From assembly GCF_018835585.1 (NCBI RefSeq), contig NZ_JAHGVE010000032.1, forward strand, positions 1 to 42,857: a DNA stretch of 42,857 bases, read 5' to 3'. Made by a program: the position numbers and the translations under genes. Numbering within the stretch: the first letter of the stretch is position 1; each line of letters begins with the position of its first letter. The notes beneath the pieces were generated by a model that had not been told where the DNA came from, did not search any database, and worked only from the letters and a program-made list of their open reading frames with translations. Positions 14,825 through 23,059 of the stretch are shown here, one piece after another. Source of the stretch: Pelorhabdus rhamnosifermentans. GTDB lineage: Bacteria; Bacillota; Negativicutes; UMGS1260.

Positions 14825-16768
14825 ATGTCGTCTAGTTCTTCAACCAGTCCAACTACGGTTAATGGTGTCACGCGATTCAGTGGTTTATCTTCTGGTGTGG
14901 ATGTGGATTCTTTGGTTCAGAAACTTATAAGTGCGGATTCCGGAACACTGAATAAGTTGAAACAAACGAATCAAATTGATAAATGGAAACAGGAACAGTA
15001 CCGGACAATAATTAGCGACATTACAGCTTTTTCCGATAAATACTTGAATTTGGCGTCGTCGGACAGTATATTGAGGCAAAGTAGTTTTCAGCAATTTAAG
15101 GTTACCAGTGATAACAGCGCCGTTTCGGCTATAGCGAACGGCGATGCAGTCAAAGGGACTCACACTCTGTCCGTTAGCCAGTTGGCTACTGCTGCTACGC
15201 AGGCAAGCAACAGCGGCGTTACTAAAGATGTGTCAGGTTCTGGCATGCCGGATTATGATTCTCTCAAGGGAAAAAGCTTTACTATTAAGGTGGATGGAAC
15301 TGTCCGGACGGTAACCTTTGATTCTGCCTATGATTCTTCTGCACAAACTGGCGTGCAGTATGTGCAGGCCGCCATGAATAAGGCTATCGGCACAGCCAAC
15401 GACAGCAGCGGCACGACCATTAATAAAATTACGGTTAGTGAAGACAGCGGTTGTTTGAAATTTGTCCCTACCGCTAATAGCGGTGTCGGTAGTATTACCG
15501 TCAATAACGCTTCTGCCAAAGGAGCTTTCAGCGCGCTCGGTTTTAATGCCGGTTCAAATCTGTCAAATCGGCTGAGTATGTCGGATACCCTGGCGACGGT
15601 TGCCGGGAAGCTGAAGTCGCCCTTTGCTTTTGATTCCTCATCAGGGGAAATAGAATTTACAATCAATGGTAAGAAGTTCTCTTTCGATAAAAGCGAAGCT
15701 CTCGGCGACATGATCGATACAATTAATAGAGATACAGATGCTAATGTGACGATGAAATATGATCAAAACTTCGATCAATTGGTGATAACCGCCAATAGTA
15801 CCGGCGCCGGTAAGACACTTAGCATAGCGGATACTAGCGGTACCTTTGTGTCAAGAGTGCTGACTATCCCGACTGAAGGTAAGGACGCGCAGGTGGTATT
15901 GGATAGGCAAAGACTGACCCGCAGTTCCAATTCATTTACCCAGGACGGGGTCACCTATACTGCAAACAAGGTAACATCGGATGCTGCTTCGGTTAATATC
16001 GCACAGGATGTGGATGGTATCTATACTAAAATTAGTAATTTTATTACTGGTTATAACACGCTTATTAAGGAAGTAAATGATAAAATATCGGAAAGTTATG
16101 ACAAGAATTATCTACCACTTACCGATGACCAACAAAAAGCTATGTCAGAAACGGAAAGAACCAATTGGGATAAAAAAGCCCAGACTGGCTTACTGGAACG
16201 GGACTCAGTATTAGATAGTATGGTTTATAATATGAGAAGTGCGCTGATGTCTTCCGTTTCCGGACAGTCGGAGAGCTTGATTAAACTTGGAATTACTACC
16301 GGTAAATATACGGAAAAGGGAAAACTCTATATTGATGAAGATAAGTTAAGAAAGGCGATAAGTAATGATCCTCAAGGTGTAATGAACTTTTTTATTCAGC
16401 AATCAACAACTTATCCGGGAACCATTACCGTACGGACGCTTAACAGCAGCGAAAGAAATACCAGGACACGTGAAGAGGGCTTGGCCTATAAGCTATATGA
16501 TATTTTACAGGATAATATCGGAACGGTGCGTGATTCAAATGGCACCAAGGGGCTGCTGATTGAAAAGGCGGGGACGACGGGCGATGCTTCAGAAACAACG
16601 AATGGTCTGACAAAAGAAATGAATACCTTAGCCGATAAAATTACGGCAGAGCAAAAACGTATCAATAATGAAGAAAACCGTTATTACACCCAGTTTACCA
16701 ATATGGAAACTGCTTTGGAAAAATTATCATCTCAGTCGTCTTTTCTTTCTTCATTTGCCAGCTCTTGA
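14825..16768 (+). CDS. fliD: Flagellar filament cap protein FliD (HAP2)
   Basis: A 647-aa filament cap that helps flagellin fold at the tip. The FliD N-domain is seen at residues ~16-125 (RFSGLSSGVDVDSLVQKLI, and HTLSVSQLATAATQASN). The C-domain spans ~380-640 with VNIAQDVDGIYTKISNFITGYNTLIKEVNDKI, LLERDSVLDSMV and a final coiled coil (AEQKRINNEENRYYTQFTNM). It is longer than the usual 450-550; the extra part at ~145-240 (FTIKVDGTVRTVTF... KITV...LKFVPTANSG) resembles a distant relative of the module found in the neighbouring axial proteins. AAAGGAGGG precedes the ATG. Cys210 is present. Confidence 0.94.
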   Translation: MSSSSSTSPTTVNGVTRFSGLSSGVDVDSLVQKLISADSGTLNKLKQTNQIDKWKQEQYRTIISDITAFSDKYLNLASSDSILRQSSFQQFKVTSDNSAVSAIANGDAVKGTHTLSVSQLATAATQASNSGVTKDVSGSGMPDYDSLKGKSFTIKVDGTVRTVTFDSAYDSSAQTGVQYVQAAMNKAIGTANDSSGTTINKITVSEDSGCLKFVPTANSGVGSITVNNASAKGAFSALGFNAGSNLSNRLSMSDTLATVAGKLKSPFAFDSSSGEIEFTINGKKFSFDKSEALGDMIDTINRDTDANVTMKYDQNFDQLVITANSTGAGKTLSIADTSGTFVSRVLTIPTEGKDAQVVLDRQRLTRSSNSFTQDGVTYTANKVTSDAASVNIAQDVDGIYTKISNFITGYNTLIKEVNDKISESYDKNYLPLTDDQQKAMSETERTNWDKKAQTGLLERDSVLDSMVYNMRSALMSSVSGQSESLIKLGITTGKYTEKGKLYIDEDKLRKAISNDPQGVMNFFIQQSTTYPGTITVRTLNSSERNTRTREEGLAYKLYDILQDNIGTVRDSNGTKGLLIEKAGTTGDASETTNGLTKEMNTLADKITAEQKRINNEENRYYTQFTNMETALEKLSSQSSFLSSFASS

Positions 16769-16781
16769 GTAAGGTAGGTGT

Positions 16782-17204
16782 ATGATGATACAAGCAGGAA
16801 CAAAGTCGTATGAACGGTTGAAAAAGAAACTGGATATTCTTCAAAAAATCAGTACGAATACTAAAATTCAAATCCGGTTCATTCATCAGCGAAAAATGAA
16901 GGGATTATTACGGCTTTTGCAGGAACGGGCTCAATATTTGCAAGCATTAGAGGTGTTCAATAAAGAGGTTGATAATACTGTAAGCAACGGAACAACTAAT
17001 GAAGTGGAGAAGCTAGTCTTGCTGATTAACACAAAGCAACAAGAGATTATAAAGGATAATAATGAAGCGGTAGAAGCTGCCAAGGCTGAGCGGGATAATA
17101 TTGTTGCTGATCTGCATCGGGTCAATTCTGAAAAAAATTTGCGTAAATCATATGATGACCAGTGGATAAGTTTTACTGGAAACCGGTTGAATCAAAAGAG
17201 TTAA
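16782..17204 (+). CDS. Small helical protein, likely flagellar export chaperone (FliT/FlgN-like)
   Basis: A 140-aa, almost entirely helical, charged protein with heptad-like stretches. It has no membrane segment or recognised motif. It starts 13 bases after fliD and ends just before the operon terminator, the position where FliS/FliT/FlgN-type chaperones of FliD, FlgK and FlgL are usually found. The role is inferred from size, helicity and position; I cannot assign a family. ATG 16782 or 16785 may be used. Confidence 0.5.
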   Translation: MMIQAGTKSYERLKKKLDILQKISTNTKIQIRFIHQRKMKGLLRLLQERAQYLQALEVFNKEVDNTVSNGTTNEVEKLVLLINTKQQEIIKDNNEAVEAAKAERDNIVADLHRVNSEKNLRKSYDDQWISFTGNRLNQKS

Positions 17205-17234
17205 GTCTGCTAAAGCAGGATGATATGAAAAAAT

Positions 17235-17281
17235 ACTAAGCCGTTTATAACGTTAAGTTTTAAACGGCTTAGTGTTTTTTT
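17235..17281 (+). terminator. Terminator of the flagellar operon
   Basis: ACTAAGCCGTTTA (17235-17247) pairs with TAAACGGCTTAGT (17261-17273), followed by a T-run. Strong intrinsic terminator. Confidence 0.88.
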
Positions 17282-17295
17282 GTGTGTTCTTATTT

Positions 17296-17643
17296 TTATA
17301 TTTTTTTTACCCAGTGCTGAATAAAAGGATATTCATAAAGCTGACCGTCCGCTGCTTTAATTGCGGCGATGATGGAAGTAATGAGCAGTAGCAGCCAAAG
17401 GATGCCGATAACGGGGAGTAGTAACAGACCAATTACTACAACACATAATATTCCGCTCACTATCGTAGCAGCTAAAATAGCTAAATGGGCAATTAAGGCT
17501 TGTTTTGCATGTTCATGTACAAAAGAGTCCTCATTTTTGATCAGAAAAATGACTAGCGGCGCAATAATGAATCCTAATCCTCCTAAGAGATAAGCAAGAT
17601 GAGCTAAAATTGCCAGCATTTTTTGTTCTCCCGTAACATTCAT
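17296..17643 (-). CDS. DUF4870-type small membrane protein
   Basis: A 115-aa integral membrane protein of the DUF4870/TIC20-like kind. It has the ILAHLAYLLGGLGFIIAP start, a HEHAKQALIAHLA segment after the first membrane helices, and a long hydrophobic stretch (ILCVVVIGLLLLPVIGILW), then an acidic-polar C-terminus. Function is unknown; the family is common in Firmicutes. The start MNVTGEQ at 17643 is chosen because AAAGGAGG lies 6-7 bases upstream; the longer frame to 17727 adds residues unlike the family. Confidence 0.75.
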   Translation of the reverse strand: MNVTGEQKMLAILAHLAYLLGGLGFIIAPLVIFLIKNEDSFVHEHAKQALIAHLAILAATIVSGILCVVVIGLLLLPVIGILWLLLLITSIIAAIKAADGQLYEYPFIQHWVKKI

Positions 17644-17793
17644 ATGCAACGCCTCCTTTATTTTAATCTGCTGCAACGCGATGAAACTGTTTTGTTCATT
17701 GTAAAGCGGTTTATCACTTATTTGCAATAGTAAATTTTAGGAATATAGAGTGCTAACACAAGTTTGAGCATGAATATTTAAGTAACATTTATA

Positions 17794-18005
17794 TTAGATT
17801 GTACGTGGCTTTTTTTGTAGATAAAACCGAAAGGCAAGTGCTGTACAGTCGGTCATGCACCATAATAAGAAGGCCACATAACCACCGTACACGCCGTAGC
17901 CTAATTTTACAGCAAACAGATAGGCTAGCGGCAGGAATATTAGATAACTGGATACTAAGCCTTCATAAACGATAAAACGAGTATCTTTACAGCTTCGGAA
18001 AAAAG
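17794..18005 (-). pseudogene. MATE-type transporter relic, 3' end only
   Basis: Reading the minus strand from ~18005 gives FFRSCKDTRFIVYEG..., LIFLPLAYLFAVKLGYGVYG and ...ALAFRFYLQKKPRTI then stop at 17794. This has the look of the last ~65 residues of a MATE efflux protein (R-KDTRF, G-GVYGGY, RF segments). No start or earlier part exists, because the reverse-strand MFS gene begins at its 5' side (MFS stop at 18006-18008). It is probably left by a deletion or by the insertion of the MFS gene. Confidence 0.6.
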
Positions 18006-19211
18006 TTATCCTTTTGCCTCAACATCTTGCGGATTATCCGCCAATTCTTGATTTTTATTGATTACGAATCCTATATAGCTGATTAGGAAAATGCCCATAA
18101 TGATAGCAGAGCACCAATAAATCGAAGCATAGCCGAGTTTTTCCGCGAGCATTCCTAAGGCAATGGAACCTATGCCGTTGCCAACGTCCACCATATTATA
18201 AAAGGTTGCGCTGGCCGCACTTCGTCTAGATGCTGGTACAAGATTAAACATCCAGGTTTGTATTGCAGGAAAAATTGTTCCATAACCAAATCCGTACAAT
18301 GCAGACGCTGTTAGGAAAGAGGTCATGCTACTACTTTGTGCTAGAACGATAAAACCCAGTAAAAATAATATTGTTCCAGGTAAGATAACCCAGGCCGGGC
18401 CTTTTCTATCAAATATTTTTCCCGTTACTAGCCGTGATAAAAAGATACATAGGGTGCATACCAGGAAAAAATAGCCTGCGTTCGCAATATGAACTTCCTT
18501 GGCTAATAAAGCGATGAAATTTAAAACTCCACCGATACAAACACCGAAGAGTATCGTAAGAAATGCTTGAAATGGAAGCTGTTTATCAATTAGCTTCTCC
18601 ATAAGAGAAGATTTTTCCAGAGTCTGTGAATGGACTGTTCGATCATCAGGAATAGAACAAAGGCTCATGCTCAAAAGTCCAATAATCTGACTAACCGTTG
18701 CTACAATAAACAGATTGTTAAAAGAGAGGTTATCCACAATCCATACTCCAAGGCCGGGGGCGACGGCCATTGCAAGAGTGGTACCCAGGCCAAAGTAACC
18801 GATTCCTTCACCGCGACGCGATTTTGGGAGTATGTCGGATACAATCGTAGCATACAGAGTAGTGGCGATACCGAAACCGATACCGTGGACTACCCGCAAG
18901 GAGAGCAAACGAGGTACAGTAGTCGCTAAGGTATAACTTATGGCAGCAACAAAGCATAATATACATCCAATATATAAATAATACTTTTTACCCCATTTAC
19001 TTATTCCATAATCCGTAAAGAAACGAATGAGTATTGCACAAAAAACAAAAATTGCCGATAATAGTCCAACATCTGTACTTGTTCCGCCTTGTTTTAGAAC
19101 ATAAATAGGAAGGGTTGGCAGCAAAATATGAAAACCGCTAAATAAGAAAGTATTAGAAATGGTAAATAAAATAAAATCCTTTGTCCATAATTTTTCGTTA
19201 TTAATTGTCAT
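18006..19211 (-). CDS. MFS transporter (drug/metabolite exporter)
   Basis: A 401-aa major facilitator with 12 hydrophobic segments. Visible are the opening TKDFILFTISNTFLFSGFHI, the RVVHGIGFGIATTLYATIVSD region (the helix 4-5 R-G motif) and a second-half GKIFDRKGPAWV loop. I chose ATG 19211, with an AAGGAT site upstream; the longer frame to 19253 has none. Substrate unknown. A SigA-type promoter with a large palindrome on its -10 box lies upstream (19302-19357), suggesting drug- or ligand-induced expression controlled by the nearby MarR protein. Confidence 0.85.
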   Translation of the reverse strand: MTINNEKLWTKDFILFTISNTFLFSGFHILLPTLPIYVLKQGGTSTDVGLLSAIFVFCAILIRFFTDYGISKWGKKYYLYIGCILCFVAAISYTLATTVPRLLSLRVVHGIGFGIATTLYATIVSDILPKSRRGEGIGYFGLGTTLAMAVAPGLGVWIVDNLSFNNLFIVATVSQIIGLLSMSLCSIPDDRTVHSQTLEKSSLMEKLIDKQLPFQAFLTILFGVCIGGVLNFIALLAKEVHIANAGYFFLVCTLCIFLSRLVTGKIFDRKGPAWVILPGTILFLLGFIVLAQSSSMTSFLTASALYGFGYGTIFPAIQTWMFNLVPASRRSAASATFYNMVDVGNGIGSIALGMLAEKLGYASIYWCSAIIMGIFLISYIGFVINKNQELADNPQDVEAKG

Positions 19212-19301
19212 TTTTCCATCCTTTTTGAGTAAAATTGAGATGCATTTAGTCATATATTTAACTTACTTATTTGTATTCGTCGGTCACCTCTTATTTCTAA
19301 A

Positions 19302-19338
19302 AATAATATACTGGTGAAATATTAACTAGTATATTATT
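19302..19338 (-). promoter_or_regulatory. Palindromic operator at the MFS promoter
   Basis: AATAATATACTGGT (19302-19315) and ACTAGTATATTATT (19325-19338) are inverted with 13 of 14 matches and a 9-base centre. The minus-strand promoter is TTGACA at 19352-19357, 18-base spacer, TATACT at 19328-19333, so the operator covers the -10 box. The half-sites and centre length match the operator at 21510-21556. Confidence 0.7.
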
Positions 19339-19472
19339 TCTTTTACGTTGCTGTCAAGTAATTACAAAATGTCAGAAAAAACGCTATATTTAAGAATCTT
19401 GTTGTATTTTCGATCATTACATGGCGTGTTAGAATAAGATTAATGAAAATTAAGCGATACGGGTGATCAAAG

Positions 19473-20411
19473 ATGATTATAAGTGCTAGTCGGCGAACAG
19501 ATATTCCGGCCTTTTATTCGGAGTGGTTTGTAAATCGTTTAAAAGCAGGGTTTGTTTATGTGAAAAATCCCCTAAACTCCAAGCAAATTAGTAATATTCT
19601 CTTAACTCCAGATAAGGTAGATTGTATTGTTTTTTGGACTAAAAATGCCCAGCCCATGCTGCCAAGTTTAGACACAATCGATGGGATGGGCTATTCTTAT
19701 TATTTTCAGTTCACCTTGACCCCTTATGATCGCAGCCTTGAAAGGAACTTAGGTGATAAACAGGAAATCTTACAAGGCTTTAAAAGATTGAGCAAGAGAA
19801 TCGGAAAGCAGCGAGTTATCTGGCGTTATGATCCTATTATTATTAATGAACGCTTCTCTGTTAAATATCATTTACAGTCTTTTGACAAGTTGTGTTATGA
19901 GCTTTGTGGTTATACAACGAAATGTGTCTTTAGTTATGTCGATATCTATGCCAAAATAGGGAAACTAGCGAAAAAAATTATTGGTAATGAAGTCGGCATT
20001 GACAATATGAATAAAATTGCCCAAGGCTTTGCTGATATTGCTAAAGAAAACCAGATTATTTTAGAAACGTGTTCTGAAGAAATCGACCTTAGTCAATATG
20101 GCATTCATCATACAGCTTGCATTGATCAAAAGACCATTGAATCTATTACCGGATATGCCATTAATTCAAAAAAAGATAAAAATCAACGGCAAGCATGTGG
20201 ATGTATCGAGAGCGTTGATATAGGGGCGTACAACAGCTGTTTTCATGGTTGTATATATTGCTATGCTACATTGAATGACACGATGGTTCAAAACAATCGT
20301 TGCTGCCATGATGTTCATTCCCCTTTGTTGATTGGTCAGCCTGGGATAAATGATAAAATAACGGACAGACTAGTCAAATCTCTTAAAAGTACACAGATTC
20401 CTTTGTTTTAA
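19473..20411 (+). CDS. DUF1848 family protein with C-terminal cysteine cluster
   Basis: A 312-aa protein of the DUF1848 family. The family opening IISASRRTDIPAFYSEWF is clear, as is FWTKNAQPMLPSL. Near the C-terminus Cys256, Cys260 and Cys263 form a CX3CX2C motif (NSCFHGCIYCYA), preceded by Cys242/244; this resembles the iron-sulfur site of radical SAM proteins, though it sits at the end and not the beginning. The reaction is unknown. It is divergent from the MFS gene with 260 bases between. Confidence 0.82.
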   Translation: MIISASRRTDIPAFYSEWFVNRLKAGFVYVKNPLNSKQISNILLTPDKVDCIVFWTKNAQPMLPSLDTIDGMGYSYYFQFTLTPYDRSLERNLGDKQEILQGFKRLSKRIGKQRVIWRYDPIIINERFSVKYHLQSFDKLCYELCGYTTKCVFSYVDIYAKIGKLAKKIIGNEVGIDNMNKIAQGFADIAKENQIILETCSEEIDLSQYGIHHTACIDQKTIESITGYAINSKKDKNQRQACGCIESVDIGAYNSCFHGCIYCYATLNDTMVQNNRCCHDVHSPLLIGQPGINDKITDRLVKSLKSTQIPLF

Positions 20412-20445
20412 AGAAGAATATTCTAGTTTATTACCGCATTGCCGC

Positions 20446-20874
20446 TTATTTTTTTATGTCCTGTGCATTGGAAAAAATGGTTTCGAAGGTTAGAAATAGG
20501 TCACTTAGTTTTTCATCGGAAATTCCTTGTAAAATTTGTTTTCGATGCTGTCTAACAATTTTTTCCCACTTAGGATAGAGGGCAAGGGCCTTTGAAGTTA
20601 AAGAAACCATTTTTGCACGTTTGTCGGAACCTTCTTCGCGTTTAATGAGTCCTTTTTTTTCTAATGCAACTAAACTTTTAGATATGGCGGAAGGCTCGAT
20701 ATTTAAATGTTCAGCGAGTATAATTTGCGATACAACGCCTTTTTCCCTTATGCTTGCAATGACTGTCCATTCAGAACTATGAAGTTCATATTGTCCTAAT
20801 AGGCGATTTAATTCTTTGGTAATAATACGGGTGGTTTGGTAGAGTTGACGAACCAAGGCATCTGTTTTTTCCAT
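20446..20874 (-). CDS. MarR-family transcriptional regulator
   Basis: A 142-aa winged-helix dimer. The MarR core is visible: ELHSSEWTVIASIREKG, recognition region LAEHLNIEPSAISKSLVALE (~55-74), and wing KREEGSDKRAKMVSLT. Such proteins usually repress exporters and are released by small aromatic ligands. AGGAG lies 6 bases before the ATG. It stands between an MFS exporter gene and a usp gene whose promoters share a large palindrome (19302-19338 and 21510-21556), so it is the obvious candidate to bind both. I see no copy of that palindrome before its own start. Confidence 0.88.
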   Translation of the reverse strand: MEKTDALVRQLYQTTRIITKELNRLLGQYELHSSEWTVIASIREKGVVSQIILAEHLNIEPSAISKSLVALEKKGLIKREEGSDKRAKMVSLTSKALALYPKWEKIVRQHRKQILQGISDEKLSDLFLTFETIFSNAQDIKK

Positions 20875-21020
20875 GTAAGCTCCTAATTATTCAGGAAAGT
20901 CCATTGTTAACTGAGATTTCTAGTGTCTTTCCTAATATTTTTTGCACAAATACATCATAACGATATAGGCTTAAAAAAGCAAACAATCACCGCCCGTAGC
21001 AGGAGAAATGCCATCAATAA

Positions 21021-21455
21021 TTAGTCGTTGTCGCGGATGATTAATGTTGGACATAGTGCATAGTGAAGTACATAATTGCTGACACTGCCGATTAAGAGTT
21101 TGGCAACATCACTCATACCGCGACGTCCCATAATGATTAATGAATAATTGTTTTCCTTACTGATTTCCGTAATTTTTATGCCGGGGTGGCCATATTCGAT
21201 GCGACTTGTTACTCGACCATCAAAATCCTGAAAAATTTCTAATGCTTCTGCTAAAACTTGATTTCCTCTGTCATCCAAACTTTTGATTACGGAATTTGGT
21301 AATTGATGATTATCTGACACAAGGTAAGCAGAATGCTGAATGATATGGATCAAGGTTACGGCACTGCTAAATTTTTCGGCTATTTTTCGAGCATATCTTG
21401 TTGCTGCTAATGCTTCCACTGAGCCATCGATAGGAACTAAAATTTTTCCAAACAT
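21021..21455 (-). CDS. Universal stress protein (UspA family)
   Basis: A 144-aa single-domain Usp. N-terminal KILVPIDGSVEA, and the ATP-binding signature GRRGMSDVAKLLIGSVSNYVL (G-2x-G-9x-GS) near the C-terminus are both present, so it is likely of the nucleotide-binding type. I chose ATG 21455 because GAGGAG lies 7 bases upstream (21463-21468); a TTG at 21470 would overlap that site. Its promoter (TTGACA 21575-21580, TAGACT 21552-21557 on the minus strand) is covered by a 47-bp palindrome. Confidence 0.87.
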   Translation of the reverse strand: MFGKILVPIDGSVEALAATRYARKIAEKFSSAVTLIHIIQHSAYLVSDNHQLPNSVIKSLDDRGNQVLAEALEIFQDFDGRVTSRIEYGHPGIKITEISKENNYSLIIMGRRGMSDVAKLLIGSVSNYVLHYALCPTLIIRDND

Positions 21456-21509
21456 GCTATCACTCCTCAATGTTTTTATAAAAATCTGCTTACTATGGAA
21501 GTTATGAAC

Positions 21510-21556
21510 AGACTAATAATACACTAGTAAATAGTTTACTAGTGTATTATTAGTCT
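21510..21556 (-). promoter_or_regulatory. 47-bp perfect palindromic operator at the usp promoter
   Basis: Two 22-bp arms, 21510-21531 and 21535-21556, are perfect inverted repeats with TAG between. The inner part repeats the motif of the MFS operator: AATAATACACTAGT, 9 bases, ACTAGTGTATTATT. It overlaps the -10 box TAGACT (21552-21557) of a promoter with TTGACA at 21575-21580. It also lies 166 bases upstream of tolC and might influence that operon. Confidence 0.8.
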
Positions 21557-21722
21557 ATTCCTTTTATGCTTTTTTGTCAAATATGTAAGGGACATTTCGA
21601 AAAAAATTACAGGATAAAGCCATGCAAATTTCTGCCTGGCTTTTGAAGAAGCAATATACATAAAACTGTAACGTTTATTTGCTATTATATAAAACACAGT
21701 GATTTTATTTGGAGGTTGAGTT

Positions 21723-23015
21723 ATGAACAGATATCAGCAATATTTTGCAGTGTTTATCCTTATGGTCGCATCCATGACGTTGCATCAAGTTGTACTAGCA
21801 GCACCGCTGGAATTATCTTTGGAAGACAGTATTTCTTTGGCGTTAAAAAACAATCATGACATTCAATATGCAAAGTCTGCCAGAGAAAAATCATATTGGG
21901 CTTTGCAACAGGCGAAAAACAATAAGGGCGTTTCTGTAACTTATACTCACAATGATGAGCGGTATAATACGCCTCCATCCAGCTACTCCCCAAACTATTC
22001 TTATACTACTGAATTTGATAATCAGGTGGCGCTGACACTTCCCGTTTATTCCGGCAAAAAACTTGAGAATCAGATTGCGCAGGCAAAAATAGATTTGGAT
22101 GTAGCCGACCTTGATGTTGACGTAGCGAAACAGCAATTGAAGATGAATGTGATTTCGGATTATCTTACGGTGATGGAATATGATAAGGAGGTTCAGGTGG
22201 ATCAAGAGACGGTTGCGAATTACGAGGATCATCTGAATTTGGTCCAGAAAAAGTTCGACTTGGGGCTGGTTGCTAAGACAGATATTTTGTCTAGTCAGGT
22301 TAATTTGGCGTCGGCTCAGGATACTTTAATCAAAGCACAAAATAATTATAATAACGCGGTAGCGACGCTTAATAATGCCATTGGCATGCCTCATGGTACG
22401 GAATTGAAATTAAACGAAAAGTTTGGTTATAAAAAATATGATTTAACGCTGGAACAATGTATCCAATACGCTGCGATTCACCGACCGGAAATTGCGCAGT
22501 ATGACGCCAAAATAAAAAGTGCTCAATATGATGTGAAAATTGCTAAGAGCGGTTATTCACCTACAGTGAATTTGACTGCTGAAGAAGACTGGTATAATGA
22601 CCACTTGCCGGGAATGAAGAATAATAACTGGTTAGTAAAATTAACAACATCTCTGAATGTTTTTGATTCGGGGTTAACGGACACAAAAGTTCGTCAAGCC
22701 GAACATAATGTGAACATGGTTACGGATAAAGCGGCGACAGAGCGTGATTCTATTTTATTGGCTGTACGGCAGTATTATCTTAGCATGAAGGAAGCAGAGA
22801 AACGGATTGAAACCAATAAGGTATCTGTGAATCAGGCCCAGGAGAATTTAACAATTGAGCAAGCAAAATATGACGTTGGAATGGGCACCAATCTGGATTT
22901 GCTTGATGATGTTTTATCGCTTAACACGGCGAAAAAGAATTATGTTCAGGCATTTTATGACTACAATACGAATCAGGCAGAATTAGAGCAGGCCATGGGG
23001 ATGCCGGTAAAATAG
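21723..23015 (+). CDS. TolC-type outer-membrane efflux protein
   Basis: A 430-aa outer-membrane channel subunit. Residues 1-26 are a signal peptide ending HQVVLAAP. Two repeats of the OEP family follow (SLEDSISLALKNNHDI at ~30-45; TLEQCIQYAAIHRPEIAQ at ~244-261), with long coiled-coil segments between. GGAGG precedes the ATG. The gene opens a tolC-adaptor-RND operon with gaps of 44 and 11 bases. It requires an outer membrane, so the host is a diderm. Family placement (OEP/NodT-like or TolC-like) is firm; the substrate is not known. Confidence 0.92.
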   Translation: MNRYQQYFAVFILMVASMTLHQVVLAAPLELSLEDSISLALKNNHDIQYAKSAREKSYWALQQAKNNKGVSVTYTHNDERYNTPPSSYSPNYSYTTEFDNQVALTLPVYSGKKLENQIAQAKIDLDVADLDVDVAKQQLKMNVISDYLTVMEYDKEVQVDQETVANYEDHLNLVQKKFDLGLVAKTDILSSQVNLASAQDTLIKAQNNYNNAVATLNNAIGMPHGTELKLNEKFGYKKYDLTLEQCIQYAAIHRPEIAQYDAKIKSAQYDVKIAKSGYSPTVNLTAEEDWYNDHLPGMKNNNWLVKLTTSLNVFDSGLTDTKVRQAEHNVNMVTDKAATERDSILLAVRQYYLSMKEAEKRIETNKVSVNQAQENLTIEQAKYDVGMGTNLDLLDDVLSLNTAKKNYVQAFYDYNTNQAELEQAMGMPVK

Positions 23016-23059
23016 CCCGGTATACATATATATTAGGTGATAATCAGGAGGTATTGCAA

